A DNA stretch of 30,567 bases. Source: DASPMP01 sp035248725. GTDB lineage: Bacteria; Gemmatimonadota; Gemmatimonadetes; Gemmatimonadales; Gemmatimonadaceae. Location: positions 1-30,567 of the forward strand of contig DATFHG010000018.1 in the NCBI GenBank assembly GCA_035248725.1. The letters run 5' to 3'. The translations under genes and the position numbers were made by a program. The notes under the pieces are model-generated. The model searched no databases. It worked only from the letters and a program-made list of their open reading frames with translations, and was not told where the DNA came from. Position 1 is the stretch's first letter. Each line of letters opens with the position of its first letter. Shown one piece after another: positions 16,093 through 24,274 of the stretch.

Positions 16093-17141
16093 GAGGCGGA
16101 CGCTCGGCACGGTGGCTTCTTCTCCCCGTCCTCGTCGCGTGCTCGCGCGGAGGCGACGAGGACACCGTGCAGGCCGTCGTCAACGTCCGCACCGCGGTCG
16201 CGGCGAAGCAGCCGTTCATCGAGACGGTGGGTGCGATCGGCGTCGTGAGCGCACGCCCGGGACACTTCGCGTCGCTCACGAGCCCGGGCCAGGCACGCGT
16301 CGCGCGCGTGAACGTCGCCCTCGGACAGCACGTGGCGGCGGGCACGTCGCTCGTCGAGCTGGACCAGACCGCCTTCGTCGCCGCCAGTCGTTCGGCGGAC
16401 GCCGAGCTGGCCGCGGCCCAACGCAACTACGAGCGCACCCAGCGTCTGGTGAACGAAGGCATCTCGCCCGCGAAGGATCTGGAGCAGGCGGCGGCGGATC
16501 TCGAGCGCGCCAGGGGCGACGCGGCGAATGCCAAGCGCCAGCAGGAGCTCGCCGTCGTGTCGTCGCCGATCGGCGGCGTGATCACCCGCGTCGGAGCCAC
16601 CGTCGGCACCACCGTCGATCCATCGACGGTGCTGGTCGAGATCGCCGACCCCAGCGCGCTCGACATCCTGTTCAGCGTCACCCCGACGCAGGCGGGCGAG
16701 GTGCGTCCCGGCGCAAAGGTCACGCTCAGCGCAGGACAGAGCTCGTCCGGCGAGCCGCTGGGCGTCGCGACCGTCGTGGACGTCGGCGGCATCGTGGACA
16801 CCGTGTCCCGCGGCGTGACGCTGCGCGCGCAGGCGCCCACCACACGCCGTCCGTTGCGCATCGGCGAGACGGTGTTCGGGCAGATCGAGACGCTGGTGCG
16901 CAACGACGCGATCGTCATTCCCGTGGAAGCGCTGGTGCCTGAAGGCGAAGGGTTCAAGGTCTTCGTCGTGAACCTCGCGGGGGTGGCGCACGCACGCGAT
17001 GTGGAGGTCGGGGGACGGACCGAGAAGTTCGCGGAGATCACGTCGGGGCTGGCGGCCGGCGAGCGCGTGGTCACGTACGGTGCGTATGGCATCGAGGACA
17101 GCGCGAAGGTGGCGCCGCTCACCGATCGGCAGAGTCAGTGA
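16089..17141 (+). CDS. RND efflux periplasmic adaptor (membrane fusion) lipoprotein
   Basis: A 350-residue lipoprotein. The signal LLLPVLVACS gives lipid-modified Cys18. The order is that of HlyD/CzcB-type adaptors: a lipoyl half (VARVNVALGQHVAAGTSLVE, about 74-93), a helical hairpin (ADAELAAAQRNYERTQRLVN to RGDAANAKRQQELA), the second lipoyl half (VVSSPIGGVITRVGATVGT), then beta-barrel and membrane-proximal domains. The adaptor links the outer-membrane channel to the inner-membrane pump. The frame could extend upstream, but ATG 16089 gives the perfect lipobox and overlaps the TolC stop as ATGA. No His-rich metal-binding segment of the type found in some CzcB proteins is visible. Its own stop overlaps the permease GTG start. 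Confidence 0.9.
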   Translation: MRGGRSARWLLLPVLVACSRGGDEDTVQAVVNVRTAVAAKQPFIETVGAIGVVSARPGHFASLTSPGQARVARVNVALGQHVAAGTSLVELDQTAFVAASRSADAELAAAQRNYERTQRLVNEGISPAKDLEQAAADLERARGDAANAKRQQELAVVSSPIGGVITRVGATVGTTVDPSTVLVEIADPSALDILFSVTPTQAGEVRPGAKVTLSAGQSSSGEPLGVATVVDVGGIVDTVSRGVTLRAQAPTTRRPLRIGETVFGQIETLVRNDAIVIPVEALVPEGEGFKVFVVNLAGVAHARDVEVGGRTEKFAEITSGLAAGERVVTYGAYGIEDSAKVAPLTDRQSQ

Positions 17142-20100
17142 GGTCGTTCTTCGCGTTGCTCGCGCAGCAGCGGCGCTTCGTCTATCTGCTCGTCGGCGTG
17201 CTGACCGCGGTGGGTATCGCCGTCGCCTTCCGCATCCCGTCGGCGATCTACCCCGAGCTGAATTTCTCGCGCATCACCGTGGTCGTGAGCGGGTCGTCGC
17301 TCGGGGGGCGGCAGGTGTTGTTCGCCATCACGCGGCCGATCGAGGAAGCGGTGAGCATCGTGCCCGGTGTGATCCGCGTGCAATCGCGGACCATCCGCGG
17401 CGCCGCCGAGATCAACGTCACGTTCGCGGAAAAGACGGACATGCAGTTCGCGCTACAGCAGGTGCAGGCGCGCGTGAACCAGGTGAGCGGCGATCTGCCG
17501 CCCGGTCTGGACATCGAGGTCGAGCGCCTGACGCCGTCGCTGTTCCCGGTGCTGTCGTACAACCTGGAGGGCGGAGATCCCGCCACGCTCTACGACATCG
17601 CGACGTACCAGATCCGTCCATTGTTCGCGCGCGTGCCGGGCGTGGGCCGCGTGGACGTGCAGGCCAGCGACGTGCGCGAACTGGAGGTCATCGCCGATCC
17701 GGCACGTCTCGTCGGACAGCAGATGACGTACGACGACCTGGCGAACGCCATCAGAAGCTCGAGCAGCGTCGCGGCCGTGGGCCGCGTGCCCGCGAATTAC
17801 CGCCAGTATCTCGTGGTGACGACCACGGAAGCGCACACCCCCGACGACGTGGCGAACATCGTGATCGGCCACGGCCTGCGCGTGCGCGACATCGCGACGG
17901 TCGTGATGGGCACGGAGGACCACGTACGCATCGTCGCCGGCGACGGCAGGCCCGCGGCCCTGCTAAACATCACGCGCCAGCTCGGCGGCAACACGGTCGC
18001 GATCGCGGACAGCGTGGCGGCGATCGCCCGCGCCGTCGCGCCCACGCTGCCGCCGGGCGTGCATCTCAAGCCCGTATACGATCAGGCGGCGCTGGTGCGC
18101 GACGCCGTGAAGTCCGTGCGCGACGCGATGCTCATCGGCGCGTTGCTCGCCGTCGTCGTCCTGCTGCTCTTTCTCAGGCACGGCCGCATCACCGCCATCA
18201 GCGCATCGTCTATCCCCCTGACGATGGCGCTCACGGTGTTCGTGATGTGGCTGCTGGGCCAGACCTTCAACCTCATGACGCTCGGCGCCATGGCGATCGC
18301 CATCGGGCTCGTGATCGATGACGCCGTTGTCGTGACCGAAAACATCGTCCGGCATCTGCACCTCAATCCGGATCGCGGGATCGCGGTGCGCGACGCCGTG
18401 CGTGAGCTCATCTGGCCCGTCACGACGTCCACGATCACGACGGTCGTGGTCTTTCTTCCGCTCGGTCTCCTCACCGGAGTGGAAGGACAGTTCTTCCACG
18501 CGCTGTCGATCGTGCTCACGATCGCCGTGCTCGTCTCGCTCCTGCTCGCGCTCACCATCATCCCGCTGCTCGCGGAGGAATTCCTGACGGCCGCGGATGC
18601 GGAGTACGCGGAATCGTCGACGCCCGCGGCAAGCACGGGGCTGCTGGCGCGGATGGGTGCCGCGCTCGACGCCCTGTCGGTGAAATACGAGCGCGCGCTG
18701 GCGGGGGTGATGCATCGCGGCCGCTGGATGCTCGGCGCCTCCGCCGCGTTGATCGTCGCCGGATTGCTGGCGCACCACTTCGTCGGCACCGGCTTCCTGC
18801 CCGAGATGGACGAGGGCGCGTTCGTTCTCGACTACTTCACGCCCGGCGGAACGGCGCTGGCCGAAACCGATCGCGAGCTGCACATCGCCGAAAGCATTCT
18901 GGCGCAGACGCCGGAGGTGTCCGGCACGTCGCGGCGCACCGGCGCGGAGCTCGGCCTGTTCGCGACGGAGCAGAACACGGGCGACCTGGTCGTCAGGCTC
19001 AAGGATCCGGGCAAGCGCAGCCGTTCCAGCTTCGAGGTCATCGACGACGTCCGCACGCGGATCAACCGCGCGGTGCCGCGCCTGCATATCGAGTTCGTGC
19101 AGATCCTGTCCGACGTCATCAATGACCTCGCCGGCGCGGCGAATCCGGTGGAGGTGAAACTCTTCGGATCGGATCTGACGCAGCTCGAGGCGTACGGCGC
19201 GAAGCTGGGGGAGAAGCTCGAGAAGGTGGACGGCATCGAGGACCTGTTCAACGGCGTCAGCGAACCGACCGCGGAGCTGGCGATGACGGTGAACACCGCC
19301 GAGGCCAACCGCGTGGGCATGACGCCGGACGACATCGCCAACCAGGTGTCGGGTGCAATGCTCGGCCGCGAGGCGGGAGCGCTGCGCCTCGAGGATCGCT
19401 CGGTGGAGATTCGCGCGCGTGCCCCTGACTCCGTGCGCTTCGACGTGTCCCAGCTCCCATCGCTCCCGCTGCTGTCGCCCGTGTCGCGCACACCGGTGCC
19501 GCTGGGTGCGGTGGCGTCGTTTACGCCCACGGAGTCGCGGGCGCAGCTGCTGCGTGAGAATCAGCAACAGATGATCGACGTCACCGCCGACATCAGCGAC
19601 CGCGCGCTCGGCAGCGTGATGAAGGACGTGAAGTCTGTTATCGCCGAAACGCCCCCGCCGGCAGGTGTGCGTCTGGAGCTGGCCGGACAGTACGCCAGCC
19701 AGCAGCAGGCGTTTCGCGCGTTGCTCATCGTGCTCGCCCTGGCCGCCGTCAGCGTCGTGGCGGTCATGCTCATCCAGTTCGAGTCGTTCATCGAGCCGCT
19801 CGTCATTCTCATGGCGGCGCCACTGTCGTTCGTCGGCGCGATGCTGTTGCTGCTCGTCACAGGCACGCCGCTCAATGTGTCCAGCTTCATGGGGCTCATC
19901 CTGCTCGTGGGACTCATCGTGAAGAACGGCATCATCCTGCTCGACTTCACGCGCAATCGGATGGTGGAGGACGGCATCACGCTGGAGCAGGCCATTCGCG
20001 AAGCGGCGCGCATCCGCCTGCGGCCGATCCTGATGACCACGCTTTGCACGCTCTTCGGTCTGCTGCCGCTGGCGCTGGGGCTCGGGGCCGGCGCCGAGAT

Positions 20101-20233
20101 GCAGCGGCCGTTGGCCCTCGCCGTTATCGGCGGTTTAGCCGTGTCGACGCCAATTACACTGTTTCTCGTTCCTACGCTGCTGACGGCGATCCGCGGCACG
20201 TCGTACCGGATCGCGCCAACCGCACAATCCTGA
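17138..20233 (+). CDS. RND-family efflux permease
   Basis: A 1031-residue inner-membrane proton-driven pump with the usual twelve-helix, two-large-periplasmic-loop plan. Helix 1 is near residues 10-30. The first periplasmic domain carries AINVTFAEKTDMQFALQQVQ-type porter sequence. The charged helix-4 motif GLVIDDAVVVTENI contains Asp394 and Asp395, and GLIVKNGIILLDF contains Lys929. Those three line up with the AcrB proton-relay residues Asp407, Asp408 and Lys940, so the protein looks like a drug-type (HAE) pump at this site. Metal-type (HME) pumps usually have Gly or Ala after the first Asp. The start is GTG 17138, overlapping the adaptor stop as GTGA. Together with the two preceding genes it forms a complete tripartite exporter. 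The true substrate is unknown. Confidence 0.9.
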   Translation: MRSFFALLAQQRRFVYLLVGVLTAVGIAVAFRIPSAIYPELNFSRITVVVSGSSLGGRQVLFAITRPIEEAVSIVPGVIRVQSRTIRGAAEINVTFAEKTDMQFALQQVQARVNQVSGDLPPGLDIEVERLTPSLFPVLSYNLEGGDPATLYDIATYQIRPLFARVPGVGRVDVQASDVRELEVIADPARLVGQQMTYDDLANAIRSSSSVAAVGRVPANYRQYLVVTTTEAHTPDDVANIVIGHGLRVRDIATVVMGTEDHVRIVAGDGRPAALLNITRQLGGNTVAIADSVAAIARAVAPTLPPGVHLKPVYDQAALVRDAVKSVRDAMLIGALLAVVVLLLFLRHGRITAISASSIPLTMALTVFVMWLLGQTFNLMTLGAMAIAIGLVIDDAVVVTENIVRHLHLNPDRGIAVRDAVRELIWPVTTSTITTVVVFLPLGLLTGVEGQFFHALSIVLTIAVLVSLLLALTIIPLLAEEFLTAADAEYAESSTPAASTGLLARMGAALDALSVKYERALAGVMHRGRWMLGASAALIVAGLLAHHFVGTGFLPEMDEGAFVLDYFTPGGTALAETDRELHIAESILAQTPEVSGTSRRTGAELGLFATEQNTGDLVVRLKDPGKRSRSSFEVIDDVRTRINRAVPRLHIEFVQILSDVINDLAGAANPVEVKLFGSDLTQLEAYGAKLGEKLEKVDGIEDLFNGVSEPTAELAMTVNTAEANRVGMTPDDIANQVSGAMLGREAGALRLEDRSVEIRARAPDSVRFDVSQLPSLPLLSPVSRTPVPLGAVASFTPTESRAQLLRENQQQMIDVTADISDRALGSVMKDVKSVIAETPPPAGVRLELAGQYASQQQAFRALLIVLALAAVSVVAVMLIQFESFIEPLVILMAAPLSFVGAMLLLLVTGTPLNVSSFMGLILLVGLIVKNGIILLDFTRNRMVEDGITLEQAIREAARIRLRPILMTTLCTLFGLLPLALGLGAGAEMQRPLALAVIGGLAVSTPITLFLVPTLLTAIRGTSYRIAPTAQS

Positions 20234-20249
20234 TTTCGGGAGATCGACC

Positions 20250-21293
20250 ATGACGCGTCTTTCGCGTTTCGCACCGTTCCTTGCCGTCTTCGTCGGCCTG
20301 ACGGCGGCCATGTCATCGGCGCAGGCTCAGCATTATCACGTCACGCGGCAGTACAAGGTTGGTGGCGAGGGCGGCTGGGACTACCTCGTCGCGGACACCG
20401 GCGCGCATCGCGTGTTCCTCTCGCGCGGGACGCACGTGATGGTCGTCGATGCGGACCGCGACACGGTGCTCGGCGACATCCCGAACACGACGGGGGTACA
20501 TGGCATCGCGCTGGTTCCGGCGCTCGGAAAGGGATTCACCAGCAACGGACGCGACTCGAGCCTCACGGTGTTCGACTATCGCACGCTGGCGACGACGGCG
20601 ACGATCAAGATCCCCGGTGCCAACCCGGACGCGATCATCTACGAGCCCACCACCAACCGCGTGTTCACCTTCAACGGTCGCAGTCACGACGCCACCGCCA
20701 TCGACGCGAAGACGAATGCCGTCGTGGGTACGATCGCGCTGCCCGGTAAGCCGGAAGCGGCGAATTACGACGGGAAGGGAAACGTCTACGTCAACATCGA
20801 GGACTCCGTCGGCAAGGTGACGGCGTTCGACGCAAAATCACTGGCGGTGAAGGCGACGTGGACGGTGGATGGATGCGAAGAGCCGTCGGGGCAGGGGATC
20901 GATCGCCAGCACGAGCTGCTCTTCCTCGCGTGCGCCAACAACGTCATGGCCGTCGTGCATTACACGAGTGGCCACGAGGCGGCGCCCAAGATTCCCATTG
21001 GCCCGGGCACCGACGGCGCTGCGTTCGACGAGGCGCGGCATCTGGCGTTCAGCACGAACGGTGGCGACGGCACGCTCACGGTCATCCGCCAGGACGCGGC
21101 GGACAAATACACCGTGATCGCGAACGTGCCCACGCAACGCGGCGCCCGCACCATCGCTCTGGATCCGCGCACGCATCGCGTCTACACGGTGAGCGCGGAG
21201 TTCGGGCCCGCGCCGGCGCCGACCGCCGATCAACCGCGTCCGCGCCGGCCGATGGTGCCCGGTACCTTCACGCTGCTCGCGCTGGACCCGTGA
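20250..21293 (+). CDS. Exported YVTN/YncE-like beta-propeller protein
   Basis: A 347-residue secreted protein. The signal peptide has predicted cleavage MSSAQA|QH near 27. Repeating blades of the YVTN/YncE kind include THVMVVDADRDTVLGDIPNT, SLTVFDYRTLATTATIKIPG, ATAIDAKTNAVVGTIALPGK and KVTAFDAKSLAVKATW, each about 40-45 residues. Such propellers bind ligands or partners; no catalytic site is recognisable. The start ATG is supported by GGGAG at 20238-20242. The gene begins 16 bases after the RND permease, so it is probably the last member of the efflux operon and may be a periplasmic accessory. The C-terminal region is Pro/Ala/Arg-rich (about 318-335). It ends one base before the convergent thioredoxin gene. 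Confidence 0.82.
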   Translation: MTRLSRFAPFLAVFVGLTAAMSSAQAQHYHVTRQYKVGGEGGWDYLVADTGAHRVFLSRGTHVMVVDADRDTVLGDIPNTTGVHGIALVPALGKGFTSNGRDSSLTVFDYRTLATTATIKIPGANPDAIIYEPTTNRVFTFNGRSHDATAIDAKTNAVVGTIALPGKPEAANYDGKGNVYVNIEDSVGKVTAFDAKSLAVKATWTVDGCEEPSGQGIDRQHELLFLACANNVMAVVHYTSGHEAAPKIPIGPGTDGAAFDEARHLAFSTNGGDGTLTVIRQDAADKYTVIANVPTQRGARTIALDPRTHRVYTVSAEFGPAPAPTADQPRPRRPMVPGTFTLLALDP

Positions 21294-21294
21294 G

Positions 21295-21789
21295 CTACTT
21301 CACCGCCTTCAGGATGGCAGTCTCCAGGTCCTGATCCCCACCAAGGCCGGTGTAGACCACCCGGCCTTGTTTGTCGAGGACGACGACATACGACGTGGCC
21401 GGCGCGTCGTACGCGCCGCTCGCGTTGCCCTTGCGATCGAACACCTGATCCCACGCGAGGCCATGCTTGTCGACGTACGCCTTGACGCGATCCACGGACT
21501 GGTTCACGGACACCGCGACGCCGACGAACTTCACCTTCGAGCCGTACTTGGCGTGCATGGATTTCATCGTGGGCTCGAGCTCGCGACAGTTCGGGCACCA
21601 CGTGGCCCAGAACTCCATCAGGACCGGCGTTTTGCCGACGTAGGCAGCGAGATCAGCAGGCTTTCCGTCGAGTGTTTCCACGGCCGCCGGCTGTGGCACC
21701 GTGCCGAGTGTCAGGCCGATGTCCTGCGCACTCGCGCGTGAGGCGGCGAACAAGCCGACCAGGAAGGCGAATAACAAACGACGTGTCAT
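21295..21789 (-). CDS. Secreted TlpA/thioredoxin-like thiol-disulfide protein
   Basis: A 164-residue protein with signal peptide (ASRASA|QD near 22) and one thioredoxin domain. The active site is WATWCPNCRE (Cys65, Cys68), as in TlpA/ResA-type periplasmic reductases. DGKPADLAAYVGKTPVLMEF precedes it, and the cis-proline region is APATSYVVVLDKQGRV. It probably receives electrons from the CcdA-like protein encoded just upstream and reduces disulfides or metal-site cysteines outside the cytoplasm. The open frame continues upstream, but the ATG at 21789 gives the signal peptide and overlaps the CcdA-like stop as ATGA. This indicates translational coupling. The physiological target is not identifiable. 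Confidence 0.9.
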   Translation of the reverse strand: MTRRLLFAFLVGLFAASRASAQDIGLTLGTVPQPAAVETLDGKPADLAAYVGKTPVLMEFWATWCPNCRELEPTMKSMHAKYGSKVKFVGVAVSVNQSVDRVKAYVDKHGLAWDQVFDRKGNASGAYDAPATSYVVVLDKQGRVVYTGLGGDQDLETAILKAVK

Positions 21790-22496
21790 ATCCAGAGTTG
21801 CCCCATCTTGATCAGATAGTACTCGGCCACCGCGAGCATCACGACGCCGAATCCCCGTTTCACCCACATCATCCACGCACCCGACCGCGGCAGCCGCGCG
21901 AGCATGCCCGACGAAATGCCCACCAGCGCGAGCAGCGCGCACATGCCCAGCGAAAAGCTGAACAGATAGACGAAGCCGAGCACGCCGCTCTTCGTCGTCG
22001 TCACCCAGGTGAGCACGGCGGCCATGATCGGGGCACCACACGGCGCCGCCACCAGACCCGAGACCGCCCCCATCGCGAACGCGCCGGAAAAGCGCCCCGC
22101 CGTCCCCGTTCGCGACGCGCGGTCCACGATCCACGCCGGCACGGGAACGGGCAGCACCTCGAACATGGCCAGCGCGCCGAGCACGAGCACGTTCCCCATG
22201 ACGAAATACAGCCACGGATTTGTACTCACGCTGCCGAACAGCGTTCCCGACATGCCAGCGATGACGCCGAGAATCGAGTACAGCGCGGCCAGGCCGAGGA
22301 CGTACGCCCCGGTCAGCAGCACGGGCCGCCAGCGCGAACGACCGGCGGCGTCCTTAACACCGGGCACTTCCTGCCCTCCAACGATTGCCGCCGTGATCGG
22401 GATCATCGGGTAGATGCACGGGTTCAGGCTCGTGAGCACGCCGCCGACGAAGAGTGTCGGAATGGCGATCAGCGGTTGGGACAGGTCGGGACTCAT
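21786..22496 (-). CDS. CcdA/DsbD-type transmembrane electron transporter
   Basis: A 236-residue integral membrane protein with about six to seven hydrophobic helices. The two redox cysteines typical of the CcdA/DsbD-beta family are present: Cys27 in SLNPCIYPMIPITA and Cys153 in GLVAAPCGAPIMAAVL. The family moves reducing equivalents from cytoplasmic thioredoxin across the membrane to periplasmic acceptors. The partner here is the coupled thioredoxin-like protein, so the pair acts as a split DsbD. The frame extends further upstream to 22622, but that part overlaps the divergent gene. ATG 22496 begins directly before the first helix. No good Shine-Dalgarno sequence is visible for it. Nineteen bases separate it from the divergent His/Met-rich protein gene. 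Confidence 0.88.
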   Translation of the reverse strand: MSPDLSQPLIAIPTLFVGGVLTSLNPCIYPMIPITAAIVGGQEVPGVKDAAGRSRWRPVLLTGAYVLGLAALYSILGVIAGMSGTLFGSVSTNPWLYFVMGNVLVLGALAMFEVLPVPVPAWIVDRASRTGTAGRFSGAFAMGAVSGLVAAPCGAPIMAAVLTWVTTTKSGVLGFVYLFSFSLGMCALLALVGISSGMLARLPRSGAWMMWVKRGFGVVMLAVAEYYLIKMGQLWI

Positions 22497-22515
22497 GGAG
22501 GAGGCAGGAGCGCAC

Positions 22516-23118
22516 ATGAAAGCTGCACGATTCGCATCCATTCTGCTCGTTGTCGCCGCACGCGCCGCGGTGGCGCAGCACGCGCACTCATCGGCTGATG
22601 CAGGCGGCGCGGCCGGCGACATGACGATGTCCGACGAGGGCGCGATGGCGCGTCCTCACCTGCATCTATCGCCGATGCGCGTGGCTACGCAGGCGGATAC
22701 GGCGAGGACGCTCGAAGTCGTGCGCGAGCTGCGCGGCGCCATCGCGAAGTACGCGGATACGTCCGCGGCCATCGCCGACGGGTACGTCTTCCGGCCGCGA
22801 TTGGGGCGCACGCCGAAAGTCTATCACTTCACGAAGCGACAGAACGCACTCAGGTCCGCGTTCGAGTTCGACCCCGCGCAGCCGACATCCGTGCTCTATG
22901 TCCGACAGCCGGATGGCAGCCTGAAGCTGCTCGGCGCGATGTACACCGCGCCGAAGCGCATCAGCATGGACGACCTGGACGCGCGCCTGCCGCTGTCCAT
23001 CGCGACGTGGCACCAGCACGTGGGCGACCGCTTCAAAGGCGGCAACACCGCGTGGATGGTGCACGTGAACGTGTTCGCCGGCGACGACCTGGGAACGATC
23101 TTCAAGCACGGGCACTAG
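22516..23118 (+). CDS. His/Met-rich secreted protein of unknown function
   Basis: I do not recognise a named family. The 200-residue protein has a signal peptide (AARAAVA|QH near 20) and then a His- and Met-rich stretch at about 21-55, including HAHSS, MTMS and RPHLHLSPMR. Further motifs are KVYHFTKRQNALRSAFEFDP (about 97-116), LLGAMYTAPKR, LDARLPLSIATWHQH (about 157-170), WMVHVNVFAGDDLGTIF and the terminal KHGH. The clustered His and Met residues could bind copper or another metal; that is inference. ATG 22516 has an excellent AGGAG at 22506-22510. It diverges from the CcdA/thioredoxin pair. I have a memory of similar uncharacterised secreted proteins in Acidobacteria and Gemmatimonadota, which was not checked. 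Confidence 0.78.
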   Translation: MKAARFASILLVVAARAAVAQHAHSSADAGGAAGDMTMSDEGAMARPHLHLSPMRVATQADTARTLEVVRELRGAIAKYADTSAAIADGYVFRPRLGRTPKVYHFTKRQNALRSAFEFDPAQPTSVLYVRQPDGSLKLLGAMYTAPKRISMDDLDARLPLSIATWHQHVGDRFKGGNTAWMVHVNVFAGDDLGTIFKHGH

Positions 23119-23125
23119 CGGATAC

Positions 23126-24274
23126 TCACTCCACGCAGCGGAACGCGTAGACACCCTTCGTGCCCACCGCATACGCCGTGGTCCCGTCCACGGCGATGCG
23201 CGAAAAGAGCTCGTCGCCCTCCCAGAGCACGGCCGGATGGGCCACGCGCTGCGTGGTGCGATCCACGGCGATGAGTGGGCCGGTGGTCCACGGAACGGCG
23301 AGCACCAGTCGTCCGCACACCGCGGTGCTGCCGAGGGAACCGAAGCCACCGGCCACGCGCCAGAGCGCGCGGCCGGTGTGCAGGTCCAGCGCGTAGATCT
23401 GCGTGTCGGTCGACGCCGCGAACACCGTGTCGCGGTACACGACCGGGCGCGACTCCGCGTCGATGTAGCCACGCTGATCCGCGACGGCTTCCCATAACTG
23501 CGCATGCGTGGCGAGGTCGACCGCGCGCAGCGTGTGGCCGTACGTGTCGCTCACGATCGCGATCGAGCCGGCGAGCACCGGCCCGGCCTGAAAGTCGGAT
23601 TGCTTCCCCGCCGCCGTGAATCGCCACAACTCGCGCCCGGACCTGCGATCGAGCGCGAGGAGATCACCGGTGCTCTCGAAGCCGTTCTCGTTCAGGTAGC
23701 GCGCGGTTGCCACGAAGACGGTGTCGTTGCGCACCGCCGCGCCGCGAAACCACGACTCGAACGACGTTGTGGGCGCCCAGTCCATCTTCCATTTCATGAT
23801 CCCGGTAGCGGGATCGCGAGCCACCACCTGGTGGGCGTGCGTTCCATAGTAGAACGCGCTTTCGTCGCCGGCGTGCTGATAGCTCCACGGTGTGTCGGTC
23901 GGCGCGGTCCACACCACCGCACCGGACGTCGTCTGCACACAGCCGCTGCCGCCGAACACGTCGGCGACGCACGCGCGATCGCCGATCGCGACGATGTCGC
24001 CCGCATTGCCGGCCTCGCTGCCGAACAACTCCGTCTGCCACTGCATCGCGCCATCAGACGCGTGGAAAGCGGCGATGCCGCGCCCGTCGTAAACCATGAC
24101 CAGTCCGTCCCGCACGGCGGGGGTCGCCGGCCACAGGTACTGCGACGTGAGTGGCGCGAACCACAGGCGTGTCACCAGACCCTCGCTGTCGTCGCCGACC
24201 GGATTCCTGCAGGCCGGCAGCACGAGCGACGCGGCGGCCACCAGACAGAGATGCCTCATGGTCATGGGAGTCAT
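23126..24274 (-). CDS. PQQ-type beta-propeller lipoprotein
   Basis: A 382-residue lipoprotein. The signal ends SLVLPAC with Cys22 for lipidation. The body is a repeat propeller of the PQQ_2/BamB-like kind, with blades such as VARDPATGIMKWKMDW, LLALDRRSGRELWRFTAAGK, LRAVDLATHAQLWEAVADQ and IYALDLHTGRALWRVAGG. No dehydrogenase catalytic residues are evident, so a binding or scaffolding role is more likely than quinoprotein catalysis. ATG 24274 is preferred because it overlaps the upstream lipase-like stop as ATGA; ATGs at 24265 and 24259 are alternatives. Composition and context suggest that it and the lipase-like lipoprotein work together at the cell surface. It converges on the His/Met-rich protein gene with a 7-base gap. 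Confidence 0.82.
   Translation of the reverse strand: MTPMTMRHLCLVAAASLVLPACRNPVGDDSEGLVTRLWFAPLTSQYLWPATPAVRDGLVMVYDGRGIAAFHASDGAMQWQTELFGSEAGNAGDIVAIGDRACVADVFGGSGCVQTTSGAVVWTAPTDTPWSYQHAGDESAFYYGTHAHQVVARDPATGIMKWKMDWAPTTSFESWFRGAAVRNDTVFVATARYLNENGFESTGDLLALDRRSGRELWRFTAAGKQSDFQAGPVLAGSIAIVSDTYGHTLRAVDLATHAQLWEAVADQRGYIDAESRPVVYRDTVFAASTDTQIYALDLHTGRALWRVAGGFGSLGSTAVCGRLVLAVPWTTGPLIAVDRTTQRVAHPAVLWEGDELFSRIAVDGTTAYAVGTKGVYAFRCVE

Noticed and set aside
14911..16110. 399-codon open frame antisense to the TolC-family gene
   Set aside because: Low-complexity Arg/His-rich product with no motif, fully covered by a supported gene on the other strand.
17963..19567. 534-codon open frame antisense to the RND permease
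   Set aside because: Its product is dominated by Arg, His, Asp and Gln without any recognisable domain, and it lies fully opposite a well-supported gene. Long antisense frames are expected in GC-rich DNA.
21790..22215. N-terminal extension of the secreted thioredoxin frame
   Set aside because: It overlaps the CcdA-like gene in another frame and would bury a clear signal peptide; the ATGA overlap supports the start at 21789.
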